From NCBI GenBank assembly GCA_045603585.1, contig JAZUMK010000025.1, positions 1 to 28,094 on the forward strand: DNA of 28,094 nucleotides. Direction: 5' to 3'. The DNA is from SFEL01 sp045603585. GTDB lineage: Bacteria; Bacillota; Clostridia; Christensenellales; CAG-138. The position numbers were made by a program, and so were the translations under genes. Position 1 is the first letter of the stretch. Every line of letters begins with the position of its first letter. Positions 1 through 6,715 of the stretch are shown here, piece after piece. Under the pieces are notes generated by a model that saw only the letters and a program-made list of their open reading frames with translations, was not told where the DNA came from and searched no databases.

Positions 1-88
1 CCAGAAAAACAAATACTCCTTAAGAGCCCCTTCGGGTTGGGTTTAGATAAATAATCCAAGCCTGCAATTTCCCCAACCGCAAAAGAAG

Positions 89-127
89 CGGATTGCCACG
101 GCAGTCTCTGGACTGCCTCGCAATGAC
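89..127 (+). repeat. family D REP-like palindromic repeat (copy 1)
   Basis: GGATTGCC at the left and CGCAATGACA at the right enclose a hairpin GGCAGTC/GACTGCC. It is preceded at 31-60 by GGGTTTAGATAA, an end of the family B element, in the same order as at 18975-19066. Confidence 0.75.
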
Positions 128-188
128 AAAGCAGATACGATAGTGAGCTAAAGCAGGCTTATACCGCAATAAGCTAACCTCTATTTCG

Positions 189-228
189 CTTTTCTTTCTC
201 TTTTCTCGTGAAAAGAAGAAGAAAAGAA
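189..228. repeat. family E polypyrimidine/polypurine long hairpin (copy 1)
   Basis: A pyrimidine arm (189-205) and a purine arm (210-228) face each other around a TCGT loop. It is immediately upstream of the cca ribosome-binding site. It is preceded by CTATTTCGCTTTT, the right half of the terminator stem used elsewhere in the window, so this may be the 3' end of an unseen upstream gene. Confidence 0.7.
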
Positions 229-253
229 GATATACCCCACAAAGGAGTTCCAC

Positions 254-1603
254 ATGATAACCACCATCCATCAGCTTGCACAATGCTTTAACAACCGGGG
301 CAGTACACTGTACGGCGTGGGGGGCATGGTGCGCAATCCGCTGCTGGGGCTGAGCGTCAGCGACTTTGATGTATGCTCGGATATGCCGCCTGAGCAGGTG
401 AAGCAGCTTGCGGAAGCGGAGGGCATACCCGTTGGCGGCGCAGGGGGCGATATGGGCATGCTGGAGCTGCATGTGGGGGATATCATATGCCAGCATACTA
501 CTTTTCGGCGGGAAAGCTACGGTGAGGGCTGCGGCCATAGGCCCAGCATTGTAGCCTTTTCCCGAAGCCTGTCGGAAGATGCAGAACGGCGTGATTTCAC
601 AGTCAACACACTGTATGTGAACATACTGACTGACGAGATAACAGACCCATTCGGCGGCCTTGAGGATGTGAAAAAACGGGTACTTAAGGCGGTCAATAAG
701 GACACCATGGCAAGGGACGGCGTGCGGATATTGCGCATGGTGCGCTTTGCCGCAGAGCTGGGCTTTGATATTGACGGGGATACCTTTGCCGCCGCAAGGG
801 AGAATGTACATTTATTAAAGGACCTGTCCCCCATGTGGGTGCGGGAGGAGCTGAACAGGATACTGCTGTGCGATGCAAAGTACGGCAACAACGGCATAGT
901 GAGGGCATTTGAGCAGCTGGAGGAACTGGGCGCGCTGGATATTCTGCTGCCGGAGCTTACAGAGGGCCGGGGCATGAAGCAGCGGGCGGAGTATCATAAA
1001 TACGACGTGATGAATCACCTGTTTCACGCGGCGGCGGCGGCTCCTGCGGAGCTGACCCTGCGCCTTGCCGCACTGCTGCACGATATCGGCAAGCCGGAGT
1101 CCTTCAAAACCACCGGCCGCATGTACATGCATGACAAGATAAGCGCAGGCATGGCGGAGCCGCTGCTCCGTCGGCTGGGCTATCCTGCAAAGCTCGCGGA
1201 GGACGTGCGGGAGCTGGTGCGGCATCATATGTATGACCTGCGGGGAGAGGCCAAGGATATAACCATACGGGGCTGGATGAGCCTGCGGGGGCGGGACATA
1301 TCCCGTGGGCTTATTGCGCTGCGCCGGGCGGACGTATGGGGCAGCGGCATGGAAACCGGGCCTGTGCATACTGCGGACAGATGGGAAAGGGTGCTTGAGG
1401 ATATGGAGCGGCGGGGCGTGCCCTTTGATGAAAAGGAGCTTGCGGTCACCGGCAGCGACATAATGCAGGGCCTGAATATACCTGCGGGGCCAAAGGTCGG
1501 CAGCATAAAAAAGGGGCTGCTTTTGCATTGCGCAAGGGTGCCGGAGGATAACAAAAAGGACGTTTTGCTTAAAATTGCCAGGGATTTGGTAAACAATTCA
1601 TGA
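254..1603 (+). CDS. cca: CCA-adding / poly(A) polymerase-family tRNA nucleotidyltransferase with HD domain
   Basis: Class II nucleotidyltransferase of 449 residues, expected to add or repair the 3' CCA of tRNAs in the cytoplasm. The head domain has VGGMVRN at 22-28 and the metal-binding DFD at 37-39, then RRDFTVN at 112-118, DPFGGLEDV at 131-139 and RILRMVRFAAELGF from 158, all typical of the family. An HD phosphohydrolase domain follows, with LLHDIGKPE (His276, Asp277), and the C-terminus has a TGSDIMQGL motif. The usual VRD of the head motif is VRN here, a small departure. The start at 254 has AAAGGAG seven bases upstream. Length and domain order fit bacterial enzymes of the HD-containing branch. 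It could in principle be a specialised A-adding enzyme; sequence alone does not separate the two. It is monocistronic as far as can be seen. Confidence 0.9.
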   Translation: MITTIHQLAQCFNNRGSTLYGVGGMVRNPLLGLSVSDFDVCSDMPPEQVKQLAEAEGIPVGGAGGDMGMLELHVGDIICQHTTFRRESYGEGCGHRPSIVAFSRSLSEDAERRDFTVNTLYVNILTDEITDPFGGLEDVKKRVLKAVNKDTMARDGVRILRMVRFAAELGFDIDGDTFAAARENVHLLKDLSPMWVREELNRILLCDAKYGNNGIVRAFEQLEELGALDILLPELTEGRGMKQRAEYHKYDVMNHLFHAAAAAPAELTLRLAALLHDIGKPESFKTTGRMYMHDKISAGMAEPLLRRLGYPAKLAEDVRELVRHHMYDLRGEAKDITIRGWMSLRGRDISRGLIALRRADVWGSGMETGPVHTADRWERVLEDMERRGVPFDEKELAVTGSDIMQGLNIPAGPKVGSIKKGLLLHCARVPEDNKKDVLLKIARDLVNNS

Positions 1604-1631
1604 CAAATGGAGGTTTTTATACAATATCTGC

Positions 1632-1660
1632 TTGCAATGGCGGATGAAAAAATGTAGAAT
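1632..1660 (+). promoter_or_regulatory. sigma-A-type promoter for the alpha/beta hydrolase gene
   Basis: TTGCAA (1632-1637), a 17-base spacer, then TAGAAT (1655-1660). It lies 64 bases before the GTG start at 1725 and after the cca stop, so it fits a separate transcript for the hydrolase. Confidence 0.5.
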
Positions 1661-1724
1661 AAGCTGATTACCTATGACAAATACCGCTTCGGATGCTGTT
1701 CCGGGGCGATAGGAGGATATACGT

Positions 1725-2840
1725 GTGAGCATAATGCTTGAGGTTAAGAAGTTTATCAATTCCGAGTATATCGGGCAGTACGCAGAGATAATGCTGCCTG
1801 TGGAGGCGCCCGAGGCTGCCCCTGCAAAAAAGGAAAAGAAGGCAAAGAAGCCCAAGAAGTCCATCAAGCCCCGCAAGAAGAGCAGGGATTATGACGATTA
1901 CGACGATTATGACGATATCGAGGACGAGCTTGACCGCGAGGAGCGGGAAGAGATGGGTCTGCCTCCCCTGCCGGAATACGACGATGATGACGACATGGAT
2001 GATGATGACGATTACGAAAGGGAGGACGAAGGTCCCTTCTATGAGCGTATCCGTCTGCACTATGTGGAGGAGGGCAACGGCGAGCCCCTTATCCTTATCC
2101 ACAGCATCGGCCAGTCCATTTACACATGGCGCAATATCTTCAGCCGCCTCAGCCTCAATTACAGGGTGATCGCCCTTGACCTGCCCGGCCATGGCTACTC
2201 CACCCGCCCCGAAAGCTTCGGCTATACCATCGAGGAGCAGGCAAAGGTGCTGGAGCTGTTCATGGATGCCATCAACATCGAATCCGCCCATATAATGGCC
2301 TTCTCCATGGGCTCCGCATATGCAATGCAGCTGGCAATGGACAACCCCGAGCGCATCGGCAAGATGGTATTCATCGCTCCCGGCGGCATGTCCCCCGAAA
2401 TGCCCATGCCCATCAAGATGCTGGACAGCAGCCTTTTCGGCACTGTGGCTTCCATGCTGTATGGTCTGCGCACTGTGGAAAAGGTATTGGGCGAGTGCTT
2501 CTTTGACCTTACCCGCACCATGACCCCCGAGGTAATCGGCGAATATTACAAGACCATATCCGACAGGGATTCCCGCCGCGCCCTCAGGGATTCCTTCCAT
2601 AACTTCGATGACGAGCCTGTTATAAGCCGCCTCCGCATGCTGGATGCTCCGGTGCTGATGCTGCAGGGCTCCGAGGATAAGTGGCGCTCCAACGATCAGG
2701 CAGAGCTGTATCACGCTGCAATGCCCTTCGCAGGCTTTGCCACCATCCGCAATGCAGGCCACCTGCTCCACGAGGAAAAGGCCGAGCGCGTTATCGCCGC
2801 CATACTGGAATACATCCCCGCCATTCAGCCTGAGATGTAA
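1725..2840 (+). CDS. alpha/beta hydrolase with a long charged N-terminal extension
   Basis: A 371-residue protein, GTG start with AGGAGG at 1711-1716. Residues 1-30 are ordinary, 34-53 are a lysine/arginine-rich block, and about 54-102 are an Asp/Tyr/Glu-rich block with runs of DDYDDYDD and DDDDDMDDDDD. A complete alpha/beta hydrolase domain follows from about 104: oxyanion-side LILIHSIGQS, DLPGHGYS at 152-159, nucleophile elbow AFSMGS (Ser194), acid in LQGSEDKW, and His in NAGHLLHE. The elbow is A-x-S-x-G rather than G-x-S-x-G, which is tolerated in this superfamily. There is no signal peptide or membrane segment, so it is probably cytoplasmic. The substrate cannot be told. The N-terminal part looks like a disordered polyampholyte of basic then acidic blocks; its role is unknown. 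Nearest superfamily members are haloperoxidase/lipase-like hydrolases. Confidence 0.85.
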   Translation: MSIMLEVKKFINSEYIGQYAEIMLPVEAPEAAPAKKEKKAKKPKKSIKPRKKSRDYDDYDDYDDIEDELDREEREEMGLPPLPEYDDDDDMDDDDDYEREDEGPFYERIRLHYVEEGNGEPLILIHSIGQSIYTWRNIFSRLSLNYRVIALDLPGHGYSTRPESFGYTIEEQAKVLELFMDAINIESAHIMAFSMGSAYAMQLAMDNPERIGKMVFIAPGGMSPEMPMPIKMLDSSLFGTVASMLYGLRTVEKVLGECFFDLTRTMTPEVIGEYYKTISDRDSRRALRDSFHNFDDEPVISRLRMLDAPVLMLQGSEDKWRSNDQAELYHAAMPFAGFATIRNAGHLLHEEKAERVIAAILEYIPAIQPEM

Positions 2841-2848
2841 GAATACCT

Positions 2849-2893
2849 CTTCTTTTCTCTTTCTTTTCCGACGGGAAAAGAAGAGAAAAGAAG
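2849..2893. repeat. family E polypyrimidine/polypurine long hairpin (copy 2)
   Basis: Left arm 2849-2869 is all pyrimidine and right arm 2874-2893 is all purine; they pair over about 20 bases with one bulge around a GACG loop. It lies directly after the hydrolase stop and before the terminator. Related copies are at 189-228, 3314-3357 and 11321-11367. Confidence 0.8.
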
Positions 2894-2905
2894 CAAAAGA
2901 GAAAG

Positions 2906-2946
2906 AAAAGCGAAATGGAGTTATAATGATTCCGTTTCGCTTTTTT
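2906..2946 (+). terminator. Rho-independent terminator of the alpha/beta hydrolase gene
   Basis: AAAAGCGAAATGG (2906-2918) pairs with CCGTTTCGCTTTT (2932-2944), with one T-G wobble, and ends in a T run. The same AAAAGCGAAA/TTTCGCTTTT stem is reused at 9639, 11381 and 19218. Confidence 0.85.
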
Positions 2947-3030
2947 GTGTGGGGAATAGGGGGATAATTGTTTGTCCCCCATGGCTGCAGTCCTCACTTG
3001 ACAGCGATAGCGCATACGGCCTTTAGCGCT

Positions 3031-3069
3031 GTCATTGCGAACCATCCCGCAGGATGGTGTGGCAATCCG
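3031..3069 (-). repeat. family D REP-like palindromic repeat (copy 2, reverse)
   Basis: GTCATTGCGA at the left and GTGGCAATCCG at the right enclose the hairpin ACCATCC-cgca-GGATGGT. Outer sequence matches the copies at 89, 11464 and 19026 in reverse, while the inner stem has different, compensated bases. It is preceded by another stem, GACAGCG/CGCTGTC. Confidence 0.75.
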
Positions 3070-3090
3070 TATCCATTAAGGGGAAGATCC

Positions 3091-3240
3091 TCATATTGCT
3101 TTCAGTTCAGATATGCGCTTGGGGATGTTGACGGGTTTGGGTGTCTCGGATATACTATCTATAGAAACATCCTCGATTTTCCGCTTGGGCACTTCTCGCC
3201 CCTGTGCCAGAAGATCGAGGATGTTTTCATTTACCTGACG
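3091..3240 (-). pseudogene. possible remnant of a coding sequence (49 codons, no good start)
   Basis: Read on the minus strand this stretch gives 49 sense codons ending in TGA. It begins RQVNENILDLLAQGRE and ends NIPKRISELKAI, a plausible amphipathic protein composition. No ATG or ribosome site precedes it; only a TTG at 3243 is in frame and a TAA lies a few codons before. I do not recognise the protein. It may be a 3' remnant of a lost gene or chance, because part of it also forms a perfect 12-base stem. Confidence 0.25.
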
Positions 3241-3268
3241 CAAAAAAAGCCGCTCAAACAGAACGGCT
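3241..3268 (-). terminator. terminator of the dnaD-dnaC-phosphoesterase-M23 operon
   Basis: On the minus strand AGCCG (3268-3264) pairs with CGGCT (3252-3248) and is followed by a run of seven T. It lies about 100 bases past the M23 stop codon. Confidence 0.6.
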
Positions 3269-3313
3269 CTTTATTGCACATCAAAGCATGCTAAAAACTT
3301 TAATTAAACCTTG

Positions 3314-3357
3314 TCTTTTCTCTTTTCTTTTCTTCAGAAAAGAAAAAGAAAAGAAGA
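3314..3357. repeat. family E polypyrimidine/polypurine long hairpin (copy 3)
   Basis: Pyrimidine arm 3315-3332 and purine arm 3337-3354 around a TTCA loop, just after the stop codon of the minus-strand M23 gene. The same type of hairpin lies at 189, 2849 and 11321. Confidence 0.75.
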
Positions 3358-3368
3358 TAAAACACAAA

Positions 3369-4865
3369 CTAATCCAGATAATACCTTGGATTATACGCAA
3401 TGCCGTCGGCGCGCAGTTCAAAATGCAGGGATTTTTCCTCCGCATTGCCGGAGGAGCCTGCGATGGCGATGGGCTGCCCCTGCTCCACCTTATCCCCAAG
3501 GGCCACGGAAGCGGAATCAAGGTGGGCATAGCGGGTGACGAAGCCGCTGCCGTGGTCTATTTCCAGCACAAGGCCGTAGCCGCCCCGCTCCATGAGGGAG
3601 ACAACTGTGCCGGCTTCGCTGGCAAGGACTTGGTCGCTGTCCTCGGTTTCGTAATCAAGGCCAAGGTGCAGCACGCCGTAAAGCTGGCCGAAATTGCAGG
3701 AGATATCCCCATCAATGGGGGCGATGAAGGTGAGGTCTCCCTGATCGGGGCCTTTCTCTCCTTCGTGCCGTCCGGGGGAATCCTCATCGGGGTCTATGTC
3801 CTCTTTGCCCTCCAGTATCAGCATATCCATGGGCTTGATGGTTTCGGTATCCGAGCCGCTGCGGGAGGAGCTGCGGTCGCCGTTGATGTATACGGTGTAG
3901 GTGCGCTCTGTTTCGCTGCCTTCCCGGCCCATGGAAGCGATGATGCGGGTGCCCTCGATAAGGGTGGAATCCCCCTCGGTTTCGGTATCAAAGGGGATTA
4001 TCTCGGTTTTGACGGTGGTGAGGGTGGTGCGGACTTTTATGGGGGATTTTGCGGAGGTATACAGGGCAAAAAGCTCATCATAGCTGCTGATGGCTTCGCT
4101 TGTGCCGTTGGGCAGGGGGCGAAGCTCCACAGGGTCTTCAAAATCGCTTACCTTTTCCCCTTCCCCTGTGACGGAATCGTGGAAGTATGCCTTTACGTCC
4201 TCAAGGAGGGAATGGGCGGCTTCTGTGCTGGCCATTATGCCAACCACATCGCCGTCTGAAATTATCTCGGCGGGTATGTATTGTATCGTTTCTTCTTCCG
4301 CTGCCTGCTGCTGATCCTGGGGCAGGAATACAGGCTGCTGAGGATCCTGCTGTTCCTCCGACAGTATGGAATTGTCCTGCTGACGGTGGGCGGGAAGCAG
4401 AGGGGATTTGTTTATAACTGCGGAAAGTACCGCAATAATCCCAAGTGCGGCGAGGAACAGGGGTATGGCAACAGGCTGCTTTTTCTTTTCCTTTACCCTG
4501 TAAAGCCTGCCGGTTTCCTCATCCCAGATGTAGCCCTTCAGCAGCTCGTCGTCGTTGTAGTCAAATTCGTCGGTATCGTAATCCTCTTGGTCAAGATCGC
4601 CGTCATCCTCATCATCTTGGGAAGAGGGATCCTGCGGGATGTCTGCCTTGTTTTCGGCGGCGGCAATAGCCTCCGGGATGTCTTCTTCGGCCGCAGCTTC
4701 AGGAGGGAGTGCTTCCGCATTTTCCCCGGCGGGCGTGGTGGCTTTGGGATGGTCAAAGGAATCTATGGCTTCGTCTGCCCATTTGAGCAGCTCATCCAGA
4801 GACACCTTCAATTGGGGAGTCTGGGAAGAGTTATTGGTTTCGGGGGTGTTGTTCAGTTCATCCAT
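3369..4865 (-). CDS. membrane-anchored G5-domain / M23-like protein with degenerate peptidase site
   Basis: A 498-residue protein. Residues 1-130 are acidic and probably cytoplasmic, with SQDDEDDGDLDQEDYDTDE-type runs; 131-151 form one membrane segment; 160-200 are Gln-rich. A G5-like domain follows (VRTTLTTVKTEIIPFDTE onward to about 365), then an acidic linker and a C-terminal M23/LytM fold. In the M23 domain the HxxxD motif is present (His400, Asp404) and so is YAHLD (His448), but the usual HxH is SLH (Ser479, His481), so one catalytic histidine is missing while the zinc ligands remain. Known M23 proteins with such losses act as activators or structural partners (for example SpoIIQ, EnvC-type), so a non-enzymatic envelope role is likely but inferred. 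Its ATG overlaps the upstream phosphoesterase stop by eight bases, implying coupled translation. Confidence 0.85.
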   Translation of the reverse strand: MDELNNTPETNNSSQTPQLKVSLDELLKWADEAIDSFDHPKATTPAGENAEALPPEAAAEEDIPEAIAAAENKADIPQDPSSQDDEDDGDLDQEDYDTDEFDYNDDELLKGYIWDEETGRLYRVKEKKKQPVAIPLFLAALGIIAVLSAVINKSPLLPAHRQQDNSILSEEQQDPQQPVFLPQDQQQAAEEETIQYIPAEIISDGDVVGIMASTEAAHSLLEDVKAYFHDSVTGEGEKVSDFEDPVELRPLPNGTSEAISSYDELFALYTSAKSPIKVRTTLTTVKTEIIPFDTETEGDSTLIEGTRIIASMGREGSETERTYTVYINGDRSSSRSGSDTETIKPMDMLILEGKEDIDPDEDSPGRHEGEKGPDQGDLTFIAPIDGDISCNFGQLYGVLHLGLDYETEDSDQVLASEAGTVVSLMERGGYGLVLEIDHGSGFVTRYAHLDSASVALGDKVEQGQPIAIAGSSGNAEEKSLHFELRADGIAYNPRYYLD

Positions 4866-5760
4866 TGGGCTGCTCCTGCTTTGGCAAGGGGATCAGATGA
4901 ACCGCCTGATCTCTGCCGTGTTGGTAGGAATTGAGTATGGGGGAATAGGTGTAGATGCATATTTCATCCCGGCGGAACTTGAGAAAGCGCATATAGCCGT
5001 TTCCGCCTTTGGTGTCGCTTTGATAATTGCTGAGGATGGCGTAAACCGTCCGCTCCTTTTCGCCGTCTCCGTCCATGTCTATCTGCTGATACCGCTCAGA
5101 CATGCCGCGGCAATGTCCGCAAAGCACAAGCAGCACGTTTTCGCAGGGGGTCACTATGTCGCGGTATATCTTATTGCCCTGGGTGGTGTAATCCCTGCCC
5201 TGCTTTATGTAGCTGTGGGTGAGGATTATGGCGATGCGGTCGGAGTATTGGTCCAGCACGTTCCTTGCCCATTGGCATTCTTCATCCGAGGGGCCCTTGT
5301 TTGAAAAGGCTATGCCGAGGAAGATGTAATCCCTGCCGTTTGCGCTGAAAAGCTCATAGCGGCTGCCGGTTTCTGCGTATTCCTGGGCAAAGTGCATGGG
5401 CTGCATATCCCCAAGGTTATCCATGTATCGCTTGTAATCCGGCTTGCTGCCAACGTCGTGATTGCCGGAGACCGCAAGGAAGGGCATTTCCGCATCTGCG
5501 AACATCTGCATGGCGGCGTTGGCGTATTCCCATTGATGATCTGCCTTGGACGCATCCACAAGGTCGCCGGTATGAAAAACATAGCGGATATCCAGCTTTT
5601 CACGGTTATCAATGAGCCATTGGTTCATTTCCGGCCATATTTCGCTTTTTGCGCTGGAATAGCGCTGGGTGTCGCTCATCCATGCGATGGTGAAGGCATG
5701 GGCGGCGGAGGGCAGCAGCGTCAGCAGGCACAGCAGCAGGGCAAGGGCTTTTTTCAGCAT
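4858..5760 (-). CDS. secreted calcineurin-like metallophosphoesterase
   Basis: A 300-residue protein with an N-terminal signal peptide (MLKKALALLLCLLTLLPSAAHA, cleavage near Ala22). The metallophosphoesterase motifs are in order: SDTQ (Asp30), HTGDLVD at 63-69, SGNHDVG around 98-104, THSY (His182) and CGHCRG at 214-219. The final motif is GHCR, where family members often have GHxH. It probably hydrolyses a phosphoester outside the membrane; the substrate is not predictable. The ATG at 5760 has GGAG seven bases upstream. It is third in an operon, 19 bases after the dnaC-like gene, and its stop overlaps the start of the M23 gene. Confidence 0.85.
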   Translation of the reverse strand: MLKKALALLLCLLTLLPSAAHAFTIAWMSDTQRYSSAKSEIWPEMNQWLIDNREKLDIRYVFHTGDLVDASKADHQWEYANAAMQMFADAEMPFLAVSGNHDVGSKPDYKRYMDNLGDMQPMHFAQEYAETGSRYELFSANGRDYIFLGIAFSNKGPSDEECQWARNVLDQYSDRIAIILTHSYIKQGRDYTTQGNKIYRDIVTPCENVLLVLCGHCRGMSERYQQIDMDGDGEKERTVYAILSNYQSDTKGGNGYMRFLKFRRDEICIYTYSPILNSYQHGRDQAVHLIPLPKQEQPNG

Positions 5761-5779
5761 GTATATCTCCGAAGTTGGA

Positions 5780-6715
5780 TTATTTCAAAAGGGGGCGCAG
5801 GTCTTTTCCGCTCATGGGAAGTATGCCTGTATATCTGGGGGCAACAAGGCGGGAAAGGAACCTGTCGCCGTAGCTTTCCTGAATAAACTCAAGGTCCCGG
5901 TTGGTGGCCCAAAGGGTGGCCTTGTTTGCGGCCTGCCTCTCGTTTATTACGGAAAAGAGGGTTTCACGGGTTACGGTGGGTATCATGGGCTCTGTGCCCA
6001 GGTCGTCTATAATAAGAAGCTCAGGGGCGATAAAGTCCGGCGCGGAGGTGCGCTCCTTTATGGCGTCCATTGCAGAATTTATAAGGTTGTAGGCGGTGGT
6101 TTTGTAAACGTACACGCCGCGGGCGGCCAGCTCAAGGCCGATGGCATTCAGCAGGTGGCTTTTGCCAAGGCCGGTGGGCCCTGTGATAAGCAGGTCGCGG
6201 GGGGTCTGCTCCGGGAAGGCGGCGGCGTATTTTTCGCATATCTCCCTTGCCCTTTGCGCCTGCCTGCGCTGAGCTTCGGAAGGGTATACGTCGTCCCGGA
6301 AGGCGGCAAAGCTCTGGGATTTGTCTATTGCGGAGGAAGCAAAGCGGGCTTCCGCCATGCGCCGCTTAAGGCAGGCGCAGGGTGTGCGGTAAAGCTCCCC
6401 AACAAAGCCGGTATCCTGACACAGTTCACAGCGGAACCTTGGGGAAAGGCAATCCGCATCGTAGCCTGCGGAGGTAAGCAGGGCCGCTTCTTCGGCGTCA
6501 AGCACAGCTATGCGCTCCAGCGCCGCAATGCGGGCGGCATCTCCCTGCTCCAGTATTTCTTTGCCCATATTGTAGGCGATATCCCGGCGGAGGGCTGCTA
6601 TCTCCCCAAGGCGGGGAAGCTCTGCAAACAGCTTGTTTTTCAATGCATTGCAGTCCTCTATCGCCCTGCGGCGGGCCTGCTTGTATTCGTATAAAAGCTC
6701 GGGCGAGGGCTTCAT
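5780..6715 (-). CDS. DnaC/DnaI-type helicase loader ATPase
   Basis: A 311-residue AAA+ ATPase of the DnaC/DnaI family, which loads the replicative helicase. A helical N-terminal region carries a zinc-binding cluster (Cys96, Cys99, Cys113, Cys115; CELC and CAC). Walker A is GPTGLGKS at 169-176 and Walker B is LLIIDDLG at 223-230, followed by a sensor region near ATNRDLEF. IstB-like ATPases share the fold, but the zinc cluster, and a DnaD-domain gene directly upstream, favour the chromosomal loader. Its ATG overlaps the DnaD stop as ATGA and has a strong GGAGGAGG site, so the two are translationally coupled. Confidence 0.88.
   Translation of the reverse strand: MKPSPELLYEYKQARRRAIEDCNALKNKLFAELPRLGEIAALRRDIAYNMGKEILEQGDAARIAALERIAVLDAEEAALLTSAGYDADCLSPRFRCELCQDTGFVGELYRTPCACLKRRMAEARFASSAIDKSQSFAAFRDDVYPSEAQRRQAQRAREICEKYAAAFPEQTPRDLLITGPTGLGKSHLLNAIGLELAARGVYVYKTTAYNLINSAMDAIKERTSAPDFIAPELLIIDDLGTEPMIPTVTRETLFSVINERQAANKATLWATNRDLEFIQESYGDRFLSRLVAPRYTGILPMSGKDLRPLLK

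Larger units (their letters stand above)
2841..3368. other. intergenic region between convergent genes
   Basis: This 528-base gap between convergent genes holds two family E hairpins, two terminators, one family D repeat, and a coding-like remnant with a two-part stem: AACATCCTCGAT (3166-3177) pairs perfectly with ATCGAGGATGTT (3214-3225), enclosing GGCAC/GTGCC. Confidence 0.7.
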
